A stretch of DNA of 64,000 nt, taken from Zingiber officinale. Lineage: Eukaryota > Streptophyta > Magnoliopsida > Zingiberales > Zingiberaceae. A model generated the notes under the pieces. That model worked only from the letters and a program-made list of their open reading frames with translations. It was not told the DNA's origin and did not search any database. The stretch covers positions 166,678,837 through 166,742,836 of the forward strand of contig NC_055988.1 in assembly GCF_018446385.1 (NCBI RefSeq), given 5' to 3'. The translations under genes were made by a program, and so were the position numbers. This document shows, piece by piece, positions 21,352-36,600 of this stretch (its first letter is position 1; every line of letters begins with the position of its first letter).

Positions 21352-24300
21352 TTAACTTGCAGTTGTGATGTTTTTCTCGATTTCTCTCTGTCTTGCACGT
21401 TCCATCTTACGCTTCCGCCATTCCTCGAGAGCTGAAAGGAAAACAAAAGGCGATATCCGGTCAGTGTGTGTTTGCGCGGTTGAGACTCAGTCACCATGTA
21501 GGTGGATCAAGAGGTGTATATTTCAAGCAACCTAAAATCAACATTGCTCAACAGGAGTTTTCAAGTGAACCAAACTAAAGTTTATAGTGAACTGAGGTCA
21601 TTGAATAAGTATCAAGATGCACCGAATAGTCAGAATGGAAATGAGACGTAAAAATATTTGGGTTTGGCTACATGAACCCTACAACTCACCATATATTACT
21701 AATTATAACCTTATTTTGGTTGATTTACAATTGGATTGCTAACTGAATTGAACATAATTTTACTTGCAAATACAGAAAACTAAAGTAAAATAAATGTTAG
21801 AACTTGATTCGAATAGTGAAAAAATAACACCCGTGCAACTCGTCGAAGTGACTTTTTAAAGGTACATGAAGACTCATTTTTAGTAATATTTACCCACACA
21901 AGAAACTAGCTCATGTCCATGAAACCACTGGAAAGAAACAATGGTTAGTTCTTAATTTATATGAATTCCACAATGACAAGTTGAAGTCACAATATTATAT
22001 TTTTTTTATCTTGATAGGTGAAAAAAGGAGTACAAAAGAAAAAAGGGGTTTCAACCAGATTGAAAGATGAAACCTAGATAATTACCTTGCTGACTGCTGG
22101 CATCATTCATTGCCCTGTCTCTTAACCTCTTTGCCAGATCAACTGCTGCATTCTGCTTTGGAACTTGCTGGATCTCATGATCTGGTTGAGTGTGTGCTTC
22201 TTGTTCGATTTCCTTAATCTAATCATTTGAGAGAAAATGTACATGTTATGTCACATATCCTGAAATCAATAAACTGAAGTTTGTTATATGTGCATACCCT
22301 CTTGATTAGTTCCAATGGCTCCATAGCACGGCGTATCTCTTCAGACTCCAAAATGTACCGTATTTGTGCTGCAATATAAATTATTTTGAAGTTCCAAAGA
22401 TTCATTTTACATACCAAAGGAGGGTCTAGTGAACCAAAAGAAATCAAAGAAGAATTGTTTTAGTGCCTGACATCTTTTCTACTTGATAGAAAAGTGAAGA
22501 GCCCCAGCACTTGATGACTTGCCTATTCAGATTAAATTTGTGAAGAAAAACAAGTTTACATGCATGAATAGTCCCACAATTGACAAGCATGTACACTATA
22601 ATCACAAGAATATATGCATACAACCATGCAATACGCACGATTATCTGCAAAATAGCAAAAAAGTTTCCTCACTTCTCCATCTATAAGCTAGTTAAACTAC
22701 AGTAGTCCTGAGACTAAAAATCTGAAACATCAAAAAACATAAAAACAACTAAAAGGAATACCTCTCCAAGCATATAATATTACAAAAACCCCGCAGAACC
22801 TATTAATATAGATGAAACAACTAAAAGGAATACCTATCCAAGCATATAATATTACAATAACCTCGGAGAACCTATTAATATAGATGCATTTTAATGATTT
22901 ATAGTGAAACATGAAGCGCATGTTAAGCATAAAGGAATCAAGATGCCTACCTGTCTTTCTTGATACTCTTTCTTTGATGTGCAGAAGGGTTCCCTATTTT
23001 ACTTTTTTTTTTTTCCCTCTTATTATTTAGATCCTATTAAGTTCGTATATTCTCAGTTAATTTAAACAAAGTCTAACCAAGATACCACACATTGGTTCAC
23101 TGTGGGTCTATCTCAATCACTTGGAAAAATATATGCAACCTCATCACATGCATAAGTTGCTATAGATTTAACATTTACGATATGTTCTGTTAGAGAGATT
23201 GAAAGTGCATACAAGATAAAGGCAGAGAGATGCCTGTGTTTCATCTCTCTTTCCCTACCCTTCTTTCTAAAGAAATGCCTGTGTTTCATCTTTTTCTTGT
23301 TTTTTTTCACCCTCTCCTCCTTAATATCTATCAAAGGAAACACAGCCTCAAAGTTAGTTTCTGGCAAGAAACATTTACAATTATCACAACTCAAACGAGA
23401 GTAAATGGCATTTCAAATTGAAGTGATTAAGAATATGATTCTATGGTATCGTATTCACGGTCTATGGAATCCGAATATTAGTTGACTTCATGTCTTTATT
23501 GTCTCCGGGTAGCTTCTGGAGTATGCAAACTGATCGTCGAGGCTAGTATTCGACACTATCTCCGTAAACGATATTGCTCCGCTACGGTGCTTAACGGATT
23601 GTTGCAATTCGTTCCCAAGATACAACGACGACGAACGTCTCGGAATCGTAGCACTCCGACTTCCGAGACCAGCGAACCTTTTAGTAGACTTCTTGGACTC
23701 TTGAATGCACAAGATGAGATGAATGCTTGAGGAAGAGAAGAGAAGATTGAGTGAGTATTCCATCATCTGGAGGGTTCTATTTATACTGAACGAAGAGGTT
23801 GAGTGTCCTTTGGGTGAGTGGATGTGTTCCTTGGGCTGGATCGATCTAGATCATCTATACTTAAAGGTTGTAACCCTTCACCAAGCCCACTTCAATCTCA
23901 TCCATCAGATCTGAGGAGTTGTGACCCTCAGATCCCGCCTATTGTCATCAGCCATCGGATCTGGATCCATTGATTCGATGCTTCAGATCAAGCCTCATCC
24001 CAGGCCGTCAGATCGTTACTCTTTGCGATCCAACGCTCTAGATCGCATCACAAGCGATCCATCATATCTATTTGATCAACGTTGATCAACGGTAGCCATC
24101 CATTCCCTAAGTCAACTGTCCAGTCATCTCCCTTTGCCCACGAGGATGCCGCATAGGCGCTGCCACGTCAGGTAAGAGCCTGACACGTCACCCGAGTGCC
24201 ACGCAGGCACTGCAATGTCACCTGGAGCATAAATTTAAGCTCCTCAATGCTCCTCGCGACGATGCGAAGTGCAAAGTGCGCCTACAAAGCGCCCATTGCG

Positions 24301-25189
24301 CACGTGCGCACGTGGCGGGTGGCGGGCTCACAAGTGCGAGCACCTGCTCGCCCTGGGCTAAGGGGTCACCTGTCCTTTTATTTTTTGTGTTAACTCCATT
24401 AACACATCTTCATTAATAAGTAGAGAATACACATCGAGAATTTCCGATGTGGGACTATTCTCCTATGCACTTTATTAATGAATAACAAATGTTATTTTGG
24501 GTTGACTTTAAACATTAATTTCTCATTCACCCTTAATCGGTTTTGAGCAAATTAATAGTCTAAATCTATCTACGCGAATCGTAGATTTCAATTTTGAAGT
24601 CAATTACGACTTTCAACAATTGATGGCTTCCTTCCTCTAAATCGTTTTGGTCCATTTAAGGCCCCAATATCCAACAGTCTTTACTCATGTCACTGTAGGA
24701 CTATATCATTAAGTTTCGCCAAATTCAACTTCAATTCAAAACCCCCAATGTTATCAAGGCCCATCCATAAACATACAATCAAATAGATTGCTACAAGAAC
24801 ATCATACTAACTTTAGATTTTCCTCAGAACCATCATATAATAATAATCCAATGAACCATCTCTTTTTTTTTTTTTTCATCTTTAGCTAGTTCAAAATACG
24901 GCCTATGATAGTGAATGGACAAGCAGTGAGTAAATTCGTACAAATAGCAATCCATTTTTTTTTTCTGAAAACTGCATTTTTCTACGACATTTTTGAATTC
25001 CCAAATGCAAACAAGATCATGAATTCGATGCCCACCTGGATCCATCTGGTGGCCGCCGTCGGCACCCCGCTTCGGCGATGCGAAAAATCCTTGCATGAGC
25101 AACAGAAAGGCAATGAAGTTAAGGAAGCAGACGACGATGGTGGCGTTCTTGAACGACAGCCTCGCCTTCCAGTACATCTGGCTCTCCAT
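21352..25189 (-). CDS. Conserved single-pass membrane protein, 145 aa, function unknown
   Basis: Minus-strand gene with four exons: 25189-25036, 22368-22298, 22218-22086 and 21431-21352. All junctions are GT-AG and the phases fit (1, 0, 1), giving 145 codons plus TAA. Protein layout: a short basic N-terminus (MESQMYWKARLSFKN), one hydrophobic segment at about residues 16-37 (ATIVVCFLNFIAFLLLMQGF), a short Gly-rich link, then a charged helical region. That region has QIRYILESEEIRRAMEPLEL, AVDLAKRLRDRAMNDAS and the strongly basic, coiled-coil-like ALEEWRKRKMERARQREIEK. The pattern matches a conserved, uncharacterised plant family, recalled from memory and not tested. A second in-frame ATG at codon 5 is an alternative start. 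Intron 1 is 2.7 kb because of a solo LTR. No function is assigned. Confidence 0.85.
22744..22887. repeat. 72-bp tandem duplication in intron 1
   Basis: Two copies of a unit beginning AACAACTAAAAGGAATACCT at 22744 and 22816, period 72, with few differences. It lies in intron 1 of the 145-aa membrane-protein gene. Confidence 0.9.
23497..24676 (-). mobile_element. Copia-type solo LTR (family F5) in intron 1
   Basis: 1180 bp flanked by a perfect 5-bp duplication GTCTT (23492-23496 and 24677-24681). On the minus strand it begins TGTTGGATATTGGGGCC and ends ACCCGGAGACAATA, where a canonical CA end is mutated to TA. A minus-strand TATA box, CAGTATAAATAGAAC, lies near 23790-23805, so the LTR promoter points in the same direction as the host gene. 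No primer site or gag is attached, so this is a solo LTR left by recombination. The small ORFs inside (23482-23730 and others) are not genes. Confidence 0.8.
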
Positions 25190-25512
25190 CTCGGGGAGAG
25201 GGGGTTGGGGCGGAGAAGAGGAAACCGAGTACAGATCTCGAAACCCTACTCAAGGACAATCAAATTGCCAGACGAGGAAAGGACGAGTCATCTAACGGAA
25301 GATCGGCCACCGGCGGAGGGTACAAGAACGATCGAAGCTCTGACCTGACGCGATCTGAAAGACTTTCGAGAGGAAGCTCTGACGTTTCTTCTTTGAGAGG
25401 AAAAGATAAATCCTTTTTTGAGCTATCCGTGGGCATGTGTTTACTAGGAGTGACTACTATGGGTTAAGTAATCCCTCTGATGTAACTCGATCGGGCCTAG
25501 TTTGGGCTATGC
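25190..25512. other. 5' flank of the 145-aa membrane-protein gene
   Basis: GC-richer sequence immediately upstream on the minus strand is likely 5' UTR and promoter. No TATA box was chosen with confidence. Confidence 0.4.
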
Positions 25513-25723
25513 CCGATATGCACTAATAGAGTTCGAGTTGGATCTATCAAACTTGACGTAACCTATGAGTCGATCAAGTTAGGCATGACACGACCGAGGC
25601 CAAGTATGAACTCATTCCGATATGCACTAATAGAGTTCGGGTTGGATCTATCAAACTTGACTTAACCTATGAGTCGAGCAAGTTAGGCATGGCATGACCT
25701 AGGCCAAGTATGAGCTCATTTCA
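25513..25723. repeat. 104-bp tandem duplication
   Basis: Two adjacent units starting CCGATATGCACTAATAGAG at 25513 and 25617, period 104. A third partial copy of the inner motif GAGTCGAGCAAGTTA lies near 25740. Confidence 0.85.
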
Positions 25724-26336
25724 TAACGTATATACCATGAGTCGAGCAAGTTAAGCATGACATGAATTCATGCGGTCGAAATCTAGCACCTCATATACAG
25801 TTGGATTAAGTTTTTTTCCATAATACAATAGGGTATAATAGTCATCTGTGATTTACCTCCTTCGTGTTAATTTTGAGATAAATTAACGGAGATATTAAAG
25901 ATGAATATATTCATCTTTTACCAAATAAATTGATGCGCGTGAAAAGACTCGTCGAGACTCTTTCCATGCTTAAATAGAAAGAATAACCAAACCGATCATT
26001 ATTTTATATATGGAGAAGGGGTGCATCTCTTCTACCTTCGTCAAAGGCCACTATAACCATCGCGTCAAACTGGCCTTAACTTTAATGACTCAAAGCTCGA
26101 GTCTCGAGATCGGATCATTGGCTTTTGATGCTCCATAGTTCAGTAGCTCAGCTGGTATAATAATATTAATAAATATATTTTTAAAATAAAAAAATGTTGG
26201 AGTTATTTTAAATTTTATTTAATTTTTTATATTTTTCTGTTGAAATATATAGAGAGTGAAATAATAAATGTTTTTTAAAATATTTGTAGAAATAAAAAAA
26301 CGATCTTAATTTGTTGCCTGTTATTAAATAAACTAC

Positions 26337-26340
<4 letters not shown>
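25724..26340. other. AT-rich intergenic
   Basis: No gene. The last bases, CTGTTATTAAATAAACTACC (26319-26338), are shared with the arm of the hairpin element at 29423-29737, so a fragment of that family may sit here. Confidence 0.4.

Positions 26341-26380
<40 letters not shown>
26341..26380. repeat. TA microsatellite
   Basis: Twenty uninterrupted TA units. Probably the centre of a truncated copy of the hairpin element at 29423-29737, which has the same TTAAATAAACTACCACA next to its own TA tract. Confidence 0.95.
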
Positions 26381-26381
<1 letters not shown>

Positions 26382-26469
26382 GAATGTTAACCTACGGACT
26401 TTTATTTATGGAATGGTACGTACCATGCGCCACGGTATTTTTTTTCATAAAATCTTTTTCTTTTTCCTT

Positions 26470-26757
26470 CGTTCTCGCCGAACCGAAGCAACTCACCGCA
26501 CGCCTCCTCGCGCGTTCGCCACTCGCCCCGCCGCTGGCCATTTGCCCACCGTCGGCGGCCTCCGGCCGCCTGGACCCACCCACACTATAGCCCAGAGGGT
26601 GAACCCGTCAGGGATCGCGACATGGATTTCGGCTACTGCCGCCTGCCCATCGTTCTCGCCGAACCAAAGCAACTCACCGCACGCTTCCTCGCGCCATCTG
26701 CCCACCGCCGGCGGCCTCCGGCCGCCTAGACCCACCCACACTATAGCCCAGGAGGTG
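26470..26757. repeat. GC-rich degenerate tandem duplication
   Basis: A unit running from TTCTCGCCGAACC to CACACTATAGCCCAG occurs twice (about 26470-26590 and 26650-26750). Each unit contains a near-palindrome GGCGGCCTCCGGCCGCC. The first copy is followed by GGGTGAACCCGTCAGGGAT. In the second, that continuation is displaced to 29054 by the solo LTR, which confirms the insertion point. Confidence 0.75.
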
Positions 26758-27269
26758 TGTTGGGCCCGATTATGTAGCTAGAGGGGAGGGGTGAATAGCT
26801 CGGTGCGCTCGTCGTGCTCTTCGTTGCTTGCTTCTTCAAAGATATGCAGCGAAAAATACAAAGAAAACAAATACAACGCTAACACTAAGGATTTACTTGG
26901 TATCCACCTCAAAAAGAGATGACTAATTCAAGGATCCACACACTCACACACCATCCACTAATAAAAACACTCTTTTATGGTAACTACCAAAGGCGGAGAA
27001 GCCCTACAAGTTCACACTACAAGAAGAAGGGGAAAGGGAACAAAATACAAGCAAAAAACTTACAAGTTAGCACAAGAAAAACCTTAACCCTAGATTTCTT
27101 CTTCTTGTTATAGATCTGCCTCTTGACTTGGAAGAACCTCCAAGAACTTCAAGAACTGGCGGTGAGAACTCTATGGAGAAGCTCTGTGCTCGCTGGAGAA
27201 AAAGGTCGTGAGTTCTCTACAGAGAGAACAGCTCGCCAGCAACTAAATACGACGTCAATGGTCGGATCC

Positions 27270-27606
27270 CGATCGATTGGATTGCTCCCAATTGATCGGG
27301 GAGGCTTTGGATCAATCGGTCGATCGATCTAGAGCACCTTTGTGCTCTCAGGAATTGCCTGGATCGATCGGCTTATCGATCCAGGACTTATCATGCGAAA
27401 TCGCACCTCCCAATCGATCGCCCGATCGATTGGGGGCTCTGGATCGATCGACCGATCGATCCAGAGCTCTTCTGTTCGCGCGACACTTCTCCCCAATCGA
27501 TCCACCGATCGATTGGGAGAAAGCTTGTCGCGGGGACTCACCCAATCGATCGGCCGATCGATTGGCACATTGGGCATGTGCCAATCGATCGGCTGATCGA
27601 TCCAGC
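27270..27606. repeat. Array of eight dyad palindromes (F1 solo LTR)
   Basis: Eight units alternate between two flank classes. Units such as CCAATCGATCGG/CCGATCGATTGG (near 27542) have CCAA...TTGG ends. Units such as CTGGATCGATCG-AC-CGATCGATCCAG (near 27441) have CTGG...CCAG ends. Self-complementarity is retained in nearly every unit although the arm sequence changes. Plus- and minus-strand ORFs rich in SID and DR residues are translations of this array. Confidence 0.88.
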
Positions 27607-28144
27607 TTCTTGTTTTTACCCAAAAACAAGTCCAAAACTCCCTAAACCAACATCTGGTCAACCATGACCTGTTAGTTCATTTTGCCTAGCATTCGGTCAC
27701 CCTTAACCTGCTAGGACTCGCTCACCAAGTGTCCGGTCAATCCCTTTGACCCACTTGGACTTTTCTCCTTGTGCCAAGTATCCGGTTAATCCCTTTGACC
27801 TACTTGGACTTTCCACCTCATGCCAAGTATCCGGTCAATCCCTTTGACCTATTTGGTCTTTCCAACACCAGATGTCCGATCAGTCTTGATCCATCTGGAT
27901 TTTCTCGTGCATGACTTCACTCACCAGGACTTCTAACTGCCTAGCTTCACTCACTAGGTCTTTCACCTGACTTCACTCACCAGGATTTTCAATTGCCTAG
28001 CTTCACTCACTAGGTCTTTCACCTGGCTTCACTCGCCAGGATTTTCCTTCTGCCTAACTTCACTCACCAGGACTTTCAACTGCCTAGCTTCACTCACTAG
28101 GTCTTTCACTTGACTTCACTCATAAGGATTTCCATCTGCCTGGC

Positions 28145-28644
28145 TAGGGGTGTCAAAAATGAACCCGACCCGACGACCCAACCCGAGTCGACCCGAAAAA
28201 AATCGGGTTCGGGTTGAGCATTTTCGGGTTCGGGTCGGGTTCGGGTTGGAGGGTTGGAGAGTAAAAGAGTCTCGGGTTGGGTCGGGTTGGGTTCGGGTTG
28301 ACCCGGGTTGACCCGGGTTGACTTAAATATAGGGGTCTGTAGGTTTTTTTGGGGTTAAATCAAATTTTATTTTAAAAATTTAGATGTTTTTATGTATATT
28401 AATATCATGTTTGTATGATAATGATGGAATATTGAGATAAAAGTGAAGAATTATAGGAAAAATAGTCCAAAAAAGTCGTTTTGAATCGGATTTTCGGGTT
28501 ATATGGGTCGGGTTCGGGTTGATCGGGTTGGTCGGGTTTGGGTTCGGGTTGAGGTGTTTTGGGTTGAACTCGAGTTCGGGTCGGGTTTGGGTTGGGTTAA
28601 AAAAAAAAAAAACTCAACCCGACCCACCCGAATTGACACCCCTA
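28145..28644. mobile_element. hAT MITE family A, copy 1
   Basis: 500 bp with terminal inverted repeats TAGGGGTGTCAA / TTGACACCCCTA and a perfect 8-bp duplication TGCCTGGC (28137-28144 and 28645-28652). Many ACCCGAACCC-like or GGGTCGGGTT-like subterminal repeats lie in opposite orientation at the two ends. The AT-rich middle has no coding sequence. Copy 2 at 44878-45392 is highly similar throughout. The 8-bp duplication and subterminal repeats fit the hAT superfamily. Confidence 0.92.
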
Positions 28645-29422
28645 TGCCTGGCTTCACTCACCAAGACTTCTCATTGCCTAACTTCCCAGTTAGGACTTTC
28701 AACTGCCTAGCTTCACTCACTAGGTCTTTCACCTGGCTTCACTCACCAGGATTTCCATCTGCCTGGCTTCACTCACCAAGACTTCCCATTGCCTAACTTC
28801 CCAGTTAGGACTTTCCATTTGCCTGGCTTCACTCACTAGGACTTTCACCTAGCTTCACTCATTAGGATTTCCAGTCAAGTATCCATTCAACCTTGACCTA
28901 TTTGACTCTCATTCACAATCTCACCACATGAACAATTGCACCTGCAATCTTCATGTGTTGTCTACATGTATTGTCAAACATCAAGACTCGAGCTTGACTC
29001 AATTCAAGCTGAGTCAACCAGGTCAACCTTGACCTAGGGATATTGCACCAACAAGGTGAACCCGTCAGGGATAGCTTCCGGAATCCGACCGCGATCGCGC
29101 TAGATTGGGTTCCTTCTTTCAGCTCGATTCCAACCGCGATCCAACGCTATCACGGCCGTGTTGGGCAACCGACCGTATTTCGGCGCCATCGCGTCCGGAT
29201 TCTGGCACGATCACGTCTGGATTCCGACCGCCTACCTCCGGCCGCGATCGGAGGCAGTGGTCAGCGGTGACGGACAGGCGAGTGGCCAGCGGTGACGAGG
29301 CTCACCGCTTCATTACAGCGAGAAGAAAGAAGAAGAAAGAAAAAAAATACGAGAGAGAAAATATTATATTAAAAAAAATAAATTAATATGACATGGTTGT
29401 GAGTCATGGACGAGTCTGCATG

Positions 29423-29559
29423 CCGGTGTCATGTCATGGCTTGTCATCATGTTGGTTTCCAGCCAAAAAAAAGCAAGTTTGTGTGATTTTATATGAATCT
29501 TGTAAAAAATGACTGGAGTTCATAATTATATATATTGACTGTTATTAAATAAACTACCA

Positions 29560-29603
<44 letters not shown>

Positions 29604-29737
29604 TAGTTTATTTAATAACAGCCAATATATATAATTATGAACTCCAGTCATTTTTTACAAGATTCATATAAAACCACACAAACTTGCTTCTTTTTGGCTG
29701 GAAACCAACATGATGACAAGCCATGACATGACACCGG
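29423..29737. repeat. Near-perfect hairpin element with TA loop
   Basis: Arms of about 140 bp (29423-29563 and 29601-29737) flank a TA tract. The left arm starts CCGGTGTCATGTCATGGCTT and the right arm ends with its complement ending ACACCGG. Over the inner 88 bp I counted two mismatches. No clear terminal duplication was found. It could be a foldback or MITE element, and its transcript would be a long hairpin. Short ORFs around it are not genes. Confidence 0.88.
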
Positions 29738-30114
29738 CTGATCGAAGTCCTTTGGACGTCGCAACAATGTCGCTGCAGCCATCGCAGATTGTTGGCGAGT
29801 CATCTTAGAACTCGTGATTCTGTTGAATGGAGGCACACCACTCGTTCAAAATGCTATTTTTAGGATGTGAAATTGAGTTTCGGGCGACGATGTCTCATGC
29901 ACGATGCGGGTGTGGATTGTTGAGAGAGACGAAAGAAAAAGATGAAAAGGGAGTAGAGCGTGTTGAATCCAACTAGGAGGGTGCATTTCGTTAATTTAAT
30001 ATTAATTTTATATAATTTTTTAAATTATTTCTTAAATAAATTTGGTTAATTGAGTGTTAATCGAAATAATTAATTTTTAATTTCATTCAATTAATTCAGT
30101 TATAAGAATATTTG

Positions 30115-30673
30115 TAGGGATGTAAATAAATTAAATGATTCACGAATTATTCGGAGCTCGATTCGATAAAAAATTTGTTCGAGTTCGTTCGTTTATCTTA
30201 TCGAGCCGAGCTCGAGCTTGATTTTGAGCTCGACAGTTTTATCGAGCCGAGCTCGAGTTTAAGGATATTCGGCTCGTGAGCTCGTGAACATATTCGTTAT
30301 AGGCTCGCGAGTCAAAAAAATGAATCTTAAAACGAGCCTTAAACCGAGTCAACAAAGGAACTCTAAAACTACAAAAAAAACAAGCTCTAAAACGAGCCTT
30401 AAAATGAGCCAAAAACGAGCTCTAAAATGAGCTTTAAACGAGTCCGAAAACGAGCCCGAGGTCGCTTAACAAACTAGGCTCGTTAACTTTGATAATCGAG
30501 TTAATAACGAGCCGAGCTCGAACTGTTCGTGAGCTTGATAATTATAAAACGAGCCGAGCTCGAGCCTTGTGATAAAAGCTCGATTCGAGTTCGAGCCGAG
30601 CTCGAATATAACTTAAACGAGTCGAGCTCGAGCCTAATACTATTCGACTCGGTTCGACTCATTTACATCCCTA
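30115..30673. mobile_element. hAT MITE family B, copy 1
   Basis: 559 bp with inverted ends TAGGGATGTAAAT / ATTTACATCCCTA and a perfect 8-bp duplication AATATTTG (30107-30114 and 30674-30681). The interior is packed with GAGCCGAGCTCGAGC-type words, largely self-complementary, and CTCTAAAACGAGCC repeats. It lies 330 bp upstream of the Raf-like kinase leader, so it may be in that promoter. Copy 2 is at 58154-58656. Confidence 0.92.
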
Positions 30674-30995
30674 AATATTTGATTCGATTAACTAATATTA
30701 AATTAATTTTCCGATTAATTTATATACCGAATTAACTAAATATTCACCCTTTATTTAGCTTCTTTATTGCCGTATTTCTCGCATGTATGTTCTTCTCCCT
30801 TAATCTCCGGAGCTTTTAATTAATCCGTGCCACAAACATAGCAAAGGGAATGAACGGCATGAAGAAAAAGAGAGAAATTTTTTGCAAACATCCATAGATG
30901 GAAATCTTGTTGATCCAAATCCATTTTTTTTCTTCCTAATTCCTCCTAAACTCCTGCGCAAATCTGGAAATCAATCTTAAGCTCGGTTCTTGCTC

Positions 30996-31117
30996 ATGCA
31001 TCGGAAATGCACAAGGTGATGAAGGACGATGAACGTTTTATGAATCCAATGATGGACAATCACGGTGGTTCCAGCTGCAGGTTAAAAGCTCCTGCTAGCT
31101 TAAAAACCATTGTTTGA
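30996..31117 (+). promoter_or_regulatory. Two upstream ORFs in the kinase leader
   Basis: uORF 1 is 30996-31019 (ATG CAT ... AGG TGA, 7 aa). uORF 2 is 31007-31117 (36 aa, starting MHKVMKDDERFMNP). They overlap in different frames and end before the main ATG at 31143. If the leader contains them they would reduce initiation at the kinase start. A leader intron removing them was looked for and not found. Confidence 0.55.
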
Positions 31118-31142
31118 TCTTCTTGGAAATCAAGCCTCCTCG

Positions 31143-35354
<4,212 letters not shown>

Positions 35355-36600
35355 GCAAGGAATGAAAGAGGGATTAAGTTTGGTTGCTCGGTGTTCGGTG
35401 CTGGATGGAAAGGACTACGACTAAGATGACAACTTTGAAAGTATTTAAAGGATTAGTAAATGTGTGAATTCTTCTTCCTTCCATATCCCTGAGTCAAAAA
35501 CATACCTCACAACTCAACTTTGACATTTACATAGTTAATTCGATGAAAATTTATAATTTTCCGATCATAAAACTATTAGATTTTAATACTTAAACTATTG
35601 TCAAGGTACGATCCATGTATACCATTTTTGTGTCCATGTATGATTCATACGTACTTCGGCTATTTTTTTTTTTTAAAAATTACGAGTAAAATTAGTATTT
35701 AATTCGATATAGCTTGTTTATGTTTTAAAGTAATATATAAAATAAAATTTTGAATACTAAATGTAGTTCATTAATATTTATTTTTTTAACTTTTTTATTT
35801 AAATACTTAAATTTTATAAATTGAATTTAAAAATTAAGAAAATAATATAATTTTTATGAATTAGATAAATATTTAATTAATTTATAAGAATAATAATGCT
35901 GTTACCTTGATAAAATGCAGATTCAACAAAATTTTAATAAATAAGTTTGGGCATAAACTTGTTCATACCCTTATTCGTTGCCATTTGGATAATTAAACAT
36001 TGAATTTATAATCGCGATAATCAATTGTGAGAGCTTAGGGTTCCCATTTATTTTTTTCCGTAATGGTCAACTAAAGTTTCTTAATTTATCTCCTAAAGTC
36101 GTAGGGTGACCATATGGGTCTGCTGGTGTGACATTACTTGACCCAATCAATCAATTTTTTAAGAACTCCCACTTGTTGGCCTCAGGGCTAACTTAGTTAG
36201 CAAATACATAAGATAATGATGGTAGTAATTGGGGGTCGAAACTTAGTAAGGAATTTCATCACCTCTACAGACTCTCGGTCATGCACTGATCAATTTGGGT
36301 TCCTGCTGAACTCTCTTTCAATGGCATGAGATAATTACGAGGGGTCACTAATGTGATGGTACCATATTTGTTTTAGAACTCCCACTTATTGCCCCCATGG
36401 ACTAGTGTAATTGGTGCTCAGGTGACAATCTTATTCGATTGGGCATGGGTCATTTCATGAGGGTTTCACTGTCCTAGAGTATGCCCTCCCTAATTTATGG
36501 GGTTGATAATACTAAATTATTAGGGATGAACGATATCATTTTTATTGAATTACAGCTCCCACTTATACTAACTTTTGAGTCATCCGGAGTATGCATGAAA
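35355..36600. other. Intergenic 3' of the kinase gene
   Basis: AT-rich 3' flank to about 36000. Then 36000-36600 carries three spaced copies of CTCCCACTT (36165, 36378 and 36560), which look like very degenerate units about 200 bp long. No gene. Confidence 0.4.

Larger units (their letters stand above)
26758..29053 (-). mobile_element. F1 solo LTR with a MITE inside
   Basis: Runs from TGTTGGGCCCG to TTGCACCAACA and is flanked by a perfect 5-bp duplication AGGTG (26753-26757 and 29054-29058). Without the MITE at 28145-28644 it is about 1.8 kb, the same as the LTRs of element C2. It carries the full F1 layout: dyad palindromes 27270-27606, GGTCA hairpins 27650-27900, and TCACTCA mini-hairpins 27900-28144 and 28653-28890. 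No primer site, gag or second LTR is attached. Confidence 0.88.

Noticed and set aside
23482-23766. Possible genes in the intron of the membrane-protein gene
   Set aside because: Inside a solo LTR with clear ends and duplication; no domain.
26413-26781. GC-rich ORF of 122 codons
   Set aside because: It spans a tandem duplication and runs into the F1 solo LTR; no resemblance to a protein family.
31110-31142. Longer kinase N-terminus starting at 31110
   Set aside because: That codon is TTG; a TAA lies just upstream at 31101 and the first in-frame ATG is 31143.
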